From JTS-AC122 sp041742635 (GTDB taxonomy: Bacteria > Planctomycetota > Phycisphaerae > Phycisphaerales > UBA1924), in assembly GCA_041742635.1 (NCBI GenBank), contig JBGSIF010000165.1:1-29329 (forward strand): a stretch of 29,329 nucleotides of DNA. The letters run 5' to 3'. The notes beneath the pieces were generated by a model. That model was given only the letters and a program-made list of their open reading frames with translations, did no database searches and was not told the origin of the DNA. Each line of letters opens with the position of its first letter. Positions within the stretch are counted from its first letter, which is position 1. Positions 15,806 to 24,545 of the stretch are shown one piece after another. The position numbers were made by a program, and so were the translations under genes.

Positions 15806-18370
15806 ATGCACGCGATGAATACGACGCGCACCGGGTTGCGAAGCAGGATCCCACAGTTTGCCCGGCTTGCCGCGGTCGCCGGGCTGGCGCTCGGGATGTC
15901 GGTATCGCCGGGCGAATACCAGTTTGTATCGAGTGTGCTCGCGCAGCCGGCTCCTCGGCCCGAAGATTCCGTGATTGCGCAGCGAACGGCCAAAGGCATT
16001 GCGAACATCGCGCTCCTGGACCTGCAAACGACGGGGACGCCGGACGTGCCTGCGTTCCGGATGGCGGCCCGGCTGCTGGAAGCGGCGCACACGATCTCGC
16101 CGCGAGACGAGCAGATCTTGCGCCTCCTGATCGATGCCCTGAGCGAGGCGGGCGAGGGGGAAAAGGTACTTGAATACACGCGCCGACTCGTGGAACTCAG
16201 CCCGAGAGACACCGTTTCGCTGCTGCGTCTGATTTCCGGGGGGGTTTCGTCGCTGCAAGACGCGGATGCACGGCTGGCCGCGTATGAACGACTGCTCGGG
16301 CCAAAGTACGAGAAAACGATCGACGAATCAATCAGAAGCCGGCTTGCGCTGGACGCGGCCTTGCTGCTGCGTGAACAGGGTGACACCGACGGGTTCGTCG
16401 CGAAACTGACGCTCGCGACGACGCTGGATTCGACGAACAAGGACGCGGCATCGCTCGCGGCGACGTATTTTTCGATGCAGTCCGACGACGCCGTGGGTCG
16501 GCTGACGCTGCTGATCAACCTTCTGAAGGCGGATCCGTTCGATCCGGAGACGCACCTGGCGATCGGGCGAGAACTATCGGCGAACGGTGCGTTCGAGCAA
16601 GCGAAGCGGTTCTTTCTGAACTATCAGTTGCTTTCAACCAGACTGAGTCTGCGGCCGACGGCAAGCGAAGTTGCGGAGTTTCAAACCATCGCATGGATGC
16701 TCGATGGTCCCGAGCGGCTGATTTCGCAGACACGCCTTCAGGTCGAGCAGGAACGAACCCGGCTGGCAGCGGAACGGCGTGCGAAACTGACCGAGGATCC
16801 GACGGCGACGGATTTGCCGGATCCGGACGAATATCGGCTTGCGATGGAAGTGGAACGGGTGCGGGCGATCGCGGCCGCCGCGCTTGGTGATGAGGCACAG
16901 ATCGACTACGTAGCACAGGAACTGGAAGGGACGATCAGCCGTCGAGCGGCGTCACTGCTCGACGCTGCAAAGCGGCCAGCGGACATGACCGAAGAAGAGG
17001 CAACTGCGGAGGTCAAGTCGATCGCGGCGGAGTTGATGTGGATGCGTCTGTGGATCGGGCGCAACCTCGAAGGGGCGGTCACGACGCTGGAATCAATCGA
17101 GAAAGACACGGGTCTGAATCCCGAATCGCTGGCTCGATTTCAAGGATGGGTCCGGTTGCGACGCGGACAACTCGATGGCGCGGCGGAGGTACTCTCGCCG
17201 CTGGAAACAAGCGATCCGCTCGCGGCGATCGGGATGGCACTGATCGCGGAGAAGAAGGGTGAACAGTCCAGCGCGGTCGAGCGGTACACGAAGGTCTATC
17301 ACATGTATCCCGGCACGCTGGCGGGGGCATATTCCAAGTCACGCGCGGAGGTACTGATTGGATCGGCACCGGTGCCGCCGGCGGGGAGTAAGCCGGTCGC
17401 CGACCTGGCGGGTGCGGTGCCGGGCTGGCTGGAAGGGATAATCGCGGACTCGCGGCGAGTGTTCAGTCTGCGTGCGTCGGCGGTGTACCCCCGGATCGGT
17501 CCGCTGGATTACGCGGTCGTTCGGTTGACGATCCTGAATCTGTCACCGATCCCGCTGGGGATCGGGCCGGACCGCCCGATTCAATCGTCGATGTTGCTGG
17601 CACCGCGTTTGACGGTGGCGTATCGCCCGATCGGGGTGGGGAACGCATCGAACATAGCGCGGGTGGATAGGCGGCTGCGGTTGTTGCCGCAGGAGTCGGT
17701 GGAAGTGGATGTATGGGCGGACGCCGGGGTGCTGTCGTTCATACTTGATCAAACGAGTATCGCATCAGCGGAGCTGCGATGGAACGTGCTGCAAGGTTTT
17801 TCGATCGACGCCGACGGGATGTACTCGGCGGGGCCGATGAATGTGTCAAGCGAAACGGGCGTGCTGACGCGGGCAGTATCGAACAAGTCGGGGATGGATG
17901 TCGCGTCGATAACGAACTTCATCACGACCGGAACAGCGGACGACGTGATCGAATCGATGCTGGTACTTCGGTATCTGGCACAAGCAACACGCGACCCCAA
18001 CGACGAGGCGACCAAGAAGGCGGACGCGAAACTGGCGGAAGCGTTTGCGAATCGGTTCCCGACACTGAGTCAAATCGGGAAACTGGGTTTGATTGCGAAG
18101 ATGCCGACGCCGCTGCTGGTGCCATGGCTTGAGCCGCTGGTGCGTGCGATACGAGCGGATGAAGATCCTGTGGTGCGGTTGTTTGCGATGGTAGCGACAA
18201 CGCACGAAGCGAACGACGCGTTCCTCGCAACGTGCGCGGCATCGGGAGATGCCCGGCTCGCGGAGGTGGCGAACGTGCTGAAAGTACGGCTAGAGAATGG
18301 CGATGACACGTACAGCCGGCTCGGAGCGCCTGAGAAGCCGGCCGAGCCTGCACCGAACGGGACACCGTGA
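15806..18370 (+). CDS. Exported TPR-type repeat protein, function unknown
   Basis: This is an 854-aa protein with an N-terminal signal sequence (basic RTGLRSRIPQFAR, then LAAVAGLALGMSV, with likely cleavage after VLA near residue 45). From ~55 to ~560 it is built of helical pairs with TPR character (e.g. PAFRMAARLLEAAHTISPRDEQILRLLIDALSEAGEGEKVLEYTRRLVELSPRD). A beta-rich section follows (~590-710, YAVVRLTILNLSPIPLGI...), then a helical C-terminus. It is probably periplasmic or surface-exposed, with a scaffold role only by analogy. ATG at 15806 has a weak GAG at 15795-15797; ATG at 15815 is equally possible. The C-terminus is Pro/Ala-rich. This is the first strongly G-rich plus-strand gene, unlike the C-rich plus-strand genes before rho. 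Confidence 0.85.
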   Translation: MHAMNTTRTGLRSRIPQFARLAAVAGLALGMSVSPGEYQFVSSVLAQPAPRPEDSVIAQRTAKGIANIALLDLQTTGTPDVPAFRMAARLLEAAHTISPRDEQILRLLIDALSEAGEGEKVLEYTRRLVELSPRDTVSLLRLISGGVSSLQDADARLAAYERLLGPKYEKTIDESIRSRLALDAALLLREQGDTDGFVAKLTLATTLDSTNKDAASLAATYFSMQSDDAVGRLTLLINLLKADPFDPETHLAIGRELSANGAFEQAKRFFLNYQLLSTRLSLRPTASEVAEFQTIAWMLDGPERLISQTRLQVEQERTRLAAERRAKLTEDPTATDLPDPDEYRLAMEVERVRAIAAAALGDEAQIDYVAQELEGTISRRAASLLDAAKRPADMTEEEATAEVKSIAAELMWMRLWIGRNLEGAVTTLESIEKDTGLNPESLARFQGWVRLRRGQLDGAAEVLSPLETSDPLAAIGMALIAEKKGEQSSAVERYTKVYHMYPGTLAGAYSKSRAEVLIGSAPVPPAGSKPVADLAGAVPGWLEGIIADSRRVFSLRASAVYPRIGPLDYAVVRLTILNLSPIPLGIGPDRPIQSSMLLAPRLTVAYRPIGVGNASNIARVDRRLRLLPQESVEVDVWADAGVLSFILDQTSIASAELRWNVLQGFSIDADGMYSAGPMNVSSETGVLTRAVSNKSGMDVASITNFITTGTADDVIESMLVLRYLAQATRDPNDEATKKADAKLAEAFANRFPTLSQIGKLGLIAKMPTPLLVPWLEPLVRAIRADEDPVVRLFAMVATTHEANDAFLATCAASGDARLAEVANVLKVRLENGDDTYSRLGAPEKPAEPAPNGTP

Positions 18371-18541
18371 GAAGCGTTACGGGTTCTGTGTGAGCGGCGC
18401 ACTCGGAGTTAATCTGAGACATCGACGAAGCAAGCGAATCGCCCCACCCACCCACCACTTCCGCCAGACTCCGCACACCGTCGGCGTGCGAGCGCGGGTA
18501 CAAAGCAGAATCCATACGAATACGACAACACCATCGCCGAG

Positions 18542-18594
18542 GAGCGGATTTTCAACCCGCTCGAATCTGCGTGAACGAGCGGGCTGGAAACGAG
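18542..18594. repeat. Palindromic inverted-repeat element, copy A
   Basis: It lies in the 249-base gap between two convergent genes. CCCGCTCG (18556-18563) pairs perfectly with CGAGCGGG (18576-18583). The pairing continues outward through TTTTC (18549-18553) with GGAAA (18586-18590), with one mismatch and one G-T pair, giving a ~15-bp stem and a 12-base loop. The left half can alternatively fold alone: GAGCGG (18542-18547) with CCGCTC (18557-18562). The TTTTC-AA-C...GGAAA layout matches the element at 26834-26938. There is no T-tract, so it is not a standard terminator, though it may block read-through. Confidence 0.6.
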
Positions 18595-18619
18595 TAAGAC
18601 CGGCAAATGGTGTCGCACA

Positions 18620-21600
18620 TCAGCAACCCGCGAAAAAATCCGTTACGAAGTCGAAGAAGTCCTGGCTGGTCGTTTCGCCGTCGATGTTGTAGTCAGCGAC
18701 GCCGTCGAAGAATGCCACGATGAAATCGAAGAAGTCCTGGCTGGTGACCTCGCCGTCGAGGTTGAAATCGACGCGGCAGGGGCATGGGTTGGGGGAGCAA
18801 ACGGTACCGTTGCCTTGGTAGGTTCCGTCGAGGTCGGCGCACGCAGCGGCGGTGAGTATGGAGCACGCCGCATTCACGCAGCACGCGCCGGTGGGGGCCG
18901 GGCAGGTGACAGACGAGCAGTCGACGCCGATACCGAAGAACGTGCCGCCCGCGGCGTCGCATGCGGCCTGTGTCAGCGGCTGGCAGGTACCCATGATGCA
19001 GCACGCGCCGGGTTCGCAGGCGTCGATGATTCCGTTCATGTTGGCATCGAGCGCGGGAGCCGCGAGGATCTGGCAATCGTCGGGGGTGCCGCTCAAGTCG
19101 CAGTCGTCGCCGGTCTGCGGGGTGATGGCGTAGGTGATGGAAAGAACGATGCCGTGGCGGCCTCCATCGGCTTCGTCGGCCCAAAACTCGGTGCCGTTGA
19201 TGCTGGCACCGACGGCGTTGATCGCGTACCCGAAGTTACGGGTCGGGTTATCGAACCAAAACCGGAAGGCGTCGAGGATCGCGGGTGACGCGAACTCCTG
19301 CCGAGAGCCGATTCCTTGCAGGACGACGGAGAGGTCGGGGGTAGCGGCGGTGTCGAAGGTATTGCCGGGGTAGTACTCGCTCGGGTTGGTTCCGGTACCG
19401 CCGACGGCGCGTGCGCCACTCTGACGCCATGCGATGGTGTTGTGGGTTGAACTCGTGCGTGTCACCGCGCCGATGCAGGAAACGCAGGCGTCACGCGGGG
19501 GTTCGTTCCAAGGCTGGAAGCAGCGTTTGAAATCAACGGTGGCCGCAAGCCCGAGCTTGGGCACCATGGAGAATCGTGCGTCGGTGATGGCGGCGGATGT
19601 ACTCACGCCGGCGATGGTGGTGAGGGGGGCAATAAAATCGAACCTGAGAAAGCCCTTGGTCGGGATGGCTAGTGAGGGGTACAGGCGAATGCTGTGGTGC
19701 GATGTCGTGCTGAGACTGCTGTTGAAACTGGCGTCCTGAGCGATGGAGGAGAAGGTCTCGTTGCCGGTGTCGCCAAAGGTGAGAGTGATCGTGCCGTTGA
19801 GCAGGAAGGAACGGATGTTGGAGGGGTCGTTGGTATCGAGTGGGTTGTTCGCGCCGCCGCGGACAAGCCCGGCGACGTCTTCAACCGGGCCGGTCGTCAG
19901 GGTGTAGGTAACCGGGCACCCGAAGTAACGGAGCGCGACATCGAGTGTGACGATGTTGCCGCGCGCCGCGTCGAGGGTGGCGGCGGAGGGCGAGTAGGTG
20001 CGGATACCGTCGGAAAGGATGTAGTTGGCCGGGTTGTTTGCCGACGCGGGGTCGAGCGTTTCGTCGAAGACGACCTGGACGGCAGTGAGGCTGATCGGAC
20101 GTACCTCGACGACGCGCGGGGGCGTCGTGTCGTCAACGGCGGCAATCCCTTCGGTCGCCATGCGTGCGTCGATGGTGTACAGGAACGATTCGAGGTCGCG
20201 GAGTTGGGTGCGAGAGAGCGCGGCGGTGTTGCCGTGGATACCCGTGCGGGCATTGGTCGAGCGCAGAACACTGGAGAGGGTGAAGAAATCGTCAATCCCG
20301 GCGACCTGTCGGTACGGGGGGTGATCCCACGCGCCGACGAGGGTCGGGGTGTTGAACGCCGGGCCTTGCAGTTCGGGCGGCGGGGCGACGCCCGCGACGT
20401 TGTGGAAGTTGAGATCAGAGAAGATGGGCGGGATATGGCAGGTGGCGCAGTTCGTGGCGAATGGGCCGGAGTTGGACTTAAAGAGGGCCGCCCCGCGGAC
20501 CTGGGAGTCAGTCAAGGAACCGTCGGGGGCGCGGTACGGGCTGTTCTGGATCGGTTCGAGCGAGAGGATAAACGCGGCCATGGCGTCCAAGTCAGCACTC
20601 AGGCCGGTATTGGGGGAGGCGAGCGGGTCGTTGGCAGCGGGGAAGAATCCGGGAGCGTTCATGAAGGGAAGACGGAAGGTAAACTCGAAGTCTTGGAGTT
20701 CGTCGCGGTCGCCGCCGCGGTGGAACTGACCGAGGCCGCCGACCTGGGGGCCAACCGTAAGAGACTGGTCGATCAGGGTGAAGGTCGTGCGGGTACCTGC
20801 GCCAAACTGTGCGAACTCCCAGGGGAAAGAGTCGGTGTCGCCATCGGGATGGCAGGAAGCGCACGAGACTTTCTGGTTGCTCGACGCTCGCGGATCGGTG
20901 CTGAGGTTGAACATGCGCGCGCCCTGGCGGACGTTCGCGGGGACAGGGTCGGGGGTAAAAGCGGTCGTCTGGAGCGTCGCGGCGACCGTGTTGGTCGATG
21001 TGTCAATGACTGAAACCGTACGGGCGAGGTAGTTCAAGACGTAGAGTTTGTTGTAGATCGGTGAAGCGACGAGCCCGATCGGGGCGTCGCCGACGGCGAC
21101 CTCCGTGAGCGGCTGAGCACCCATGGGCTTGGTGATGCCGATATTTGTCGGTGTGACGAGTACATCGTTGCTGCTGTGGTGCAGGATGTACGCGGTGGAG
21201 CCTGCGGCGTTGTAGGCGATATCGATCGGGCCGGAGACACGAGCGTTCCACCCGTCGCCCAACAGAACGGAGTTGTTGTTGTGTGCGTAGACGGCGGTGA
21301 AGACCGTGCGGTTCTCGAGATAGTGCTCGTAGGTCGAGAGATTGACCTTGTGAATCGCAGATTGGATCGTGCTCTCGTCCGTCATGACATCGTTCAGAAA
21401 GTTGTGGTACTGGCAAGGGAGCCAGAGGTCGTTGATCCCGGGGGGCTGCGCAAAGTGCCCGCGGAACAGGATGTACCCACCCTCGGCGATCGGGACGGGG
21501 TCGTCCTGGACCTGCCCGGTATTGCGCGGGTTCACAAGCCGGAACTCGATAAAGGACTTGACCTTCCAGGTAATCGTGTTGATGACCGAGAGGTAGGAGT

Positions 21601-22171
21601 TGTCGCCTTCGGGCAGGGTGTGAGTCACCCAGAGTTCGTTCGGGTTGGAAGTAAAACACATGCCGTTGGGACGGCGAAAGACGGGAACCGTGGCAATCGG
21701 CGCGCGTGAGGAAGCGTCGTAGACGATGAGCGATTCGGCACGCTGGCAAGATACGATTGCCTGAGAGCCATCGGGTGTGAAAATGATCGACCCAACGGCA
21801 GACCCCGTGGGGAGGACGAGCGTGGTCAGGATGGTATTGAAGTCGGTGCTGTAGATGTAGATGCGGTCGGAATCTTGGGTAGGGATCCAGACTTCGGGCA
21901 CGCCGGGGCGGATGGCAAGCCCACGGGGGTTGTGCTTCTGGCCGATATTGGGAAGCGGGATCTGGGAGGAACTGAAGAACGTGCCGCCGTCGGTGATCTT
22001 GGTGACGGATCCGTGATCAGGATTGACACACCAGATCTGCTGGCCGTTGGCGGAGACCTGGATGGGGCCGGTTTTGTTCAAGAACGCGCCTTGGGCGCGC
22101 ACGAATGGAACACAGACAGCCAAGGCCAAGAAAGCACCGCAGAAAGCGGCAACGACAGAACGACTTTGCAT
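18620..22171 (-). CDS. Secreted beta-propeller/di-heme cytochrome c with GC-type dockerin tail
   Basis: This 1183-aa exported multidomain protein begins with signal peptide VVAAFCGAFLALAVCVPFVRAQ. Residues ~30-410 are YVTN-type propeller repeats (e.g. LYVLNYLARTVSVIDTSTNTV). The next ~290 residues hold two c-type heme sites, CASCH (437-441) and CATCH (575-579), in a MauG/cytochrome-c-peroxidase-like context. An SbsA-type Ig-like segment (~705-790) and a DNRLRE-like beta region (~800-1020) follow. Two Cys-rich GACC repeats (~1055-1130) come next, then two dockerin-like motifs (1132-1183) ending FFAGC. It probably handles electrons or peroxide at the cell surface; the substrate is unknown. GAGGAG ten bases upstream supports the ATG at 22171. 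Heme attachment would need a cytochrome c maturation system, not seen here. Confidence 0.92.
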   Translation of the reverse strand: MQSRSVVAAFCGAFLALAVCVPFVRAQGAFLNKTGPIQVSANGQQIWCVNPDHGSVTKITDGGTFFSSSQIPLPNIGQKHNPRGLAIRPGVPEVWIPTQDSDRIYIYSTDFNTILTTLVLPTGSAVGSIIFTPDGSQAIVSCQRAESLIVYDASSRAPIATVPVFRRPNGMCFTSNPNELWVTHTLPEGDNSYLSVINTITWKVKSFIEFRLVNPRNTGQVQDDPVPIAEGGYILFRGHFAQPPGINDLWLPCQYHNFLNDVMTDESTIQSAIHKVNLSTYEHYLENRTVFTAVYAHNNNSVLLGDGWNARVSGPIDIAYNAAGSTAYILHHSSNDVLVTPTNIGITKPMGAQPLTEVAVGDAPIGLVASPIYNKLYVLNYLARTVSVIDTSTNTVAATLQTTAFTPDPVPANVRQGARMFNLSTDPRASSNQKVSCASCHPDGDTDSFPWEFAQFGAGTRTTFTLIDQSLTVGPQVGGLGQFHRGGDRDELQDFEFTFRLPFMNAPGFFPAANDPLASPNTGLSADLDAMAAFILSLEPIQNSPYRAPDGSLTDSQVRGAALFKSNSGPFATNCATCHIPPIFSDLNFHNVAGVAPPPELQGPAFNTPTLVGAWDHPPYRQVAGIDDFFTLSSVLRSTNARTGIHGNTAALSRTQLRDLESFLYTIDARMATEGIAAVDDTTPPRVVEVRPISLTAVQVVFDETLDPASANNPANYILSDGIRTYSPSAATLDAARGNIVTLDVALRYFGCPVTYTLTTGPVEDVAGLVRGGANNPLDTNDPSNIRSFLLNGTITLTFGDTGNETFSSIAQDASFNSSLSTTSHHSIRLYPSLAIPTKGFLRFDFIAPLTTIAGVSTSAAITDARFSMVPKLGLAATVDFKRCFQPWNEPPRDACVSCIGAVTRTSSTHNTIAWRQSGARAVGGTGTNPSEYYPGNTFDTAATPDLSVVLQGIGSRQEFASPAILDAFRFWFDNPTRNFGYAINAVGASINGTEFWADEADGGRHGIVLSITYAITPQTGDDCDLSGTPDDCQILAAPALDANMNGIIDACEPGACCIMGTCQPLTQAACDAAGGTFFGIGVDCSSVTCPAPTGACCVNAACSILTAAACADLDGTYQGNGTVCSPNPCPCRVDFNLDGEVTSQDFFDFIVAFFDGVADYNIDGETTSQDFFDFVTDFFAGC

Positions 22172-22339
22172 ATCTCATCATCTCCTCACCGAGAGCCGAA
22201 GCACTCGATCATCTCTTAAGTACTAGTGTGCATGATCAAGAGGGGAAAGTCCAGAGCATTTGTGGGCAAATCTTTGGAGACAACGCAATGGCGAAGGATT
22301 CGTTAGGAAAAAAACAGGTATCGAGGGCGTACTTTCGCT

Positions 22340-23971
22340 CTAGATACAAGGGGTTCGCCGCTCGATAGAGTCAAGTTCGATGTTGACCGGCTGGAGGATG
22401 TGATAGAGAGAATCAAAAATCGCTCGTGAGGGTGCGTAATCGTCGGCTGCGTCGGCGCGAGGGGAGGTGGTGTGGGTGTTTCGCACAATCGCGGCGCAGG
22501 CCGCCGGTACAGAAGTGTGGTGTCCGATGCCGACGGAAGCGAGAATGGCCGCCCCATAGGCGGGGCCTTCTTCGGTGTTGGTAGTGGAGACGGGGCAGTT
22601 GAAGACGTCGGCGAGGATTTGGCGCCAGAGGGTGGACTTGGCCCCCCCCCCGCCGACGCGAACTTGGGTCGCGTTGACACCAAGAGACCGGACGATGGTG
22701 AGGATCTGGGCGAGGGAGAACGAAACCCCTTCGATGAGGGCGCGGGTCATGTATGCGCGCGTGTGGCGGGAGGTGAGGCCGACGAACGCGCCGCGTGCGA
22801 GGGGGTCTGGGTAAGGGCAGCGTTCGCCGGTGAGGTAGGGGAGAAAGAGTAAACCGCCTGCGCCCGGCGGGACGGAAGCGGCCTGGGTCATGAGGTCGTC
22901 ATAAGTGACGCCCGGGGCGAAAGTATCGCGGAACCATTTGAGCGAGCCGGCGGCGGAGAGCATGCATCCAGTGATGCACCAGGCACGCGGACCCGCGGCG
23001 GAGCACATGAGGTGGGTGCGGCCCGAACGAGGAGCGGCGAGGTCGACGGCGGGGGTATCGGCGTGAGCGATGATGACGCCGCTGGTACCAAGTGAAGCGG
23101 CAACCAAACCGGTGTCGGCGACGCCGGCACCAATCGCGCTGGTCATGTTGTCGCCGGAACCGATCACGACGGGGGTTCCTTCGCGTAGTCCGGTGCAGCG
23201 AGCGGCCCAAGGAGAGATGGAGCCGATGACCTCGCTGGATTCATGCACACGGGGAAGGAGCGCGGGATCGATGCCCAGGCGCTGGCAGGCACGGTCGGAC
23301 CATATTCGGCGCGCCGGCTCGAAGAGGAGGGTGCCGGAAGCGTCGCCAACGTCGGTGACATGCCGCCCGGTGAGTCGAAGGGCGATGAAATCCTTTGGGA
23401 GACAGATTCCGGCGGTGTGTTGATAGATAGTAGGGTGATGCTTGCGGAGCCAGAGAAGTTTGGGCAGGGTGAAGCCGGTGAGAGGGGCGTTGCCGAGGAG
23501 TCGGACTGAAGCATCACGCCCGGTGGGTGTAGTGGAATGGGTGTGTGAATGAATCTCGGGCTCGGTTTGGAGGGGGCCCCCGGGGCCGAGGGCTCGTTCG
23601 ATATCGTCGCACTCGGCGGTGGTGCGCTGGTCGTTCCACAAGAGAGCGGGGTGAAGCGGCGGCGGCGGTGTCGCGCCGGCGAAGGTAGTGAGGGCGGGGT
23701 CGATGGCGTTGTGCGGGAGGAGGACAAGCCCGTGCATCTGCCCGCTCAGCCCTACGCCAGCGATCTCGGCGGCAGGGACATCGAGAAGAACGGCACGGAC
23801 GGTAGTGACCGCGGCATCCCACCACATCTGTGGATCTTGCTGCGACCAACCCGGATGGGGCTGCTGGATCGTGTGGGGCGAGGATGCCGACGCACGCACA
23901 TCGCCCTCGTCGTCGATGACGAGGGCTTTGGTGGCGGAGGTGCCGATATCGATGCCGAGAAACAGGCTCAC
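22340..23971 (-). CDS. xylB: Xylulokinase (FGGY family)
   Basis: It phosphorylates D-xylulose to xylulose 5-phosphate, linking xylose breakdown to the pentose phosphate pathway, in the cytoplasm. The 543-aa product has FGGY motifs in order: the N-terminal phosphate loop GIDIGTSATK (6-15), GLSGQMHGLVLL, ALLWNDQRT, the xylulokinase-type LRLTGRHVTDVGDASGT, GSGDNMTSAIGAG, ASLGTSGVI, and the C-terminal GGGGAKSTLW and GPAYGAAILA. GTG at 23971 is chosen because the protein then starts directly at the first strand, with GAGGG ten bases upstream. The frame stays open to 24673, but that part overlaps the gene at 24033 and lacks family motifs. It is slightly long, with His/Thr/Pro-rich inserts. A 10-base C run (22642-22651) encodes part of the GGGG motif. 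No xylose isomerase is adjacent. Confidence 0.95.
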   Translation of the reverse strand: MSLFLGIDIGTSATKALVIDDEGDVRASASSPHTIQQPHPGWSQQDPQMWWDAAVTTVRAVLLDVPAAEIAGVGLSGQMHGLVLLPHNAIDPALTTFAGATPPPPLHPALLWNDQRTTAECDDIERALGPGGPLQTEPEIHSHTHSTTPTGRDASVRLLGNAPLTGFTLPKLLWLRKHHPTIYQHTAGICLPKDFIALRLTGRHVTDVGDASGTLLFEPARRIWSDRACQRLGIDPALLPRVHESSEVIGSISPWAARCTGLREGTPVVIGSGDNMTSAIGAGVADTGLVAASLGTSGVIIAHADTPAVDLAAPRSGRTHLMCSAAGPRAWCITGCMLSAAGSLKWFRDTFAPGVTYDDLMTQAASVPPGAGGLLFLPYLTGERCPYPDPLARGAFVGLTSRHTRAYMTRALIEGVSFSLAQILTIVRSLGVNATQVRVGGGGAKSTLWRQILADVFNCPVSTTNTEEGPAYGAAILASVGIGHHTSVPAACAAIVRNTHTTSPRADAADDYAPSRAIFDSLYHILQPVNIELDSIERRTPCI

Positions 23972-24032
23972 GGGGGAGTGTACCCTCGGGCTTGGAGGTG
24001 GGGCGCGGAGTGGGAAGGTGTAAGATTGGGGT

Positions 24033-24455
24033 ATGAAGCGGTTCTGTCCGCGGTGCGGGTATGACCAGTTCGGACGGATCCGATCCGAAGCCGAGGATGG
24101 ACACGGAACGATGCGGTGCACGGCGTGCAGCGGGGAGTTTCGGGTCGTGGACTTGGCGACGTTTTCACGACGTGCGTGGTGGTGGTATTGGCTGACGATC
24201 CCGCTCGTGGGCGCCCCGGGGGCGGCCGGGATGATCGCGCCGCTGCTTGACCGGCTCGTGGCGGGGTATTCGCTCGAGGTGCGGATCACGTTCTGGGCGC
24301 TCGCGGCAAGCCCTGTGTATTTGTATGTGGTGCTGTGTTGGATGTTTGCCAAGCACCGGTTGGCACGGTGGTACTTTGGGGCAATACCGGCGGCGCTCGT
24401 GCTGACGGTTGCGAACGCGATGGCCATCGCGGCCGCCGTTGTGATGAGGATGTGA
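24033..24455 (+). CDS. Small zinc-ribbon membrane protein, function unknown
   Basis: This 140-aa protein has an N-terminal zinc ribbon: C5-P-R-C8-G-Y-D then C29-T-A-C32. The CPRCGYD opening is common among planctomycete proteins of unknown role. About three membrane helices follow: WWWYWLTIPLVGAPGAAGMIA (~48-70), FWALAASPVYLYVVLCWMF (~86-105), and AIPAALVLTVANAMAIAAAVV (~116-136). The ribbon should face the cytoplasm. ATG at 24033 lies 61 bases from the divergent xylB start. atpG follows 90 bases downstream on the same strand, so they may be co-transcribed. No function can be assigned; the real-gene call rests on the paired cysteines and the clean membrane pattern. Confidence 0.78.
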   Translation: MKRFCPRCGYDQFGRIRSEAEDGHGTMRCTACSGEFRVVDLATFSRRAWWWYWLTIPLVGAPGAAGMIAPLLDRLVAGYSLEVRITFWALAASPVYLYVVLCWMFAKHRLARWYFGAIPAALVLTVANAMAIAAAVVMRM

Positions 24456-24545
24456 ACGAGTGATTGCAGAACGATGAGCAGACACACACAAAATCCGTAA
24501 AGGTGAAGTGGCACCGGTCGTCGTGGGGCATATCCTTGTGCCCCT

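Noticed and set aside
19694..21013. 439-codon plus-strand ORF inside the cytochrome gene
   Set aside because: The opposite strand encodes clear domains and two CxxCH sites here; the plus frame is Gly/Arg/Val-rich antisense.
22238..22260. AGGGGAAAGTCCAGAGC resembling the conserved P4 region of RNase P RNA
   Set aside because: The gap is only 168 bases, no matching 3' P4 half or GGxTTAC-type sequence follows, and the neighbouring genes leave no room for a ~350-base RNA.
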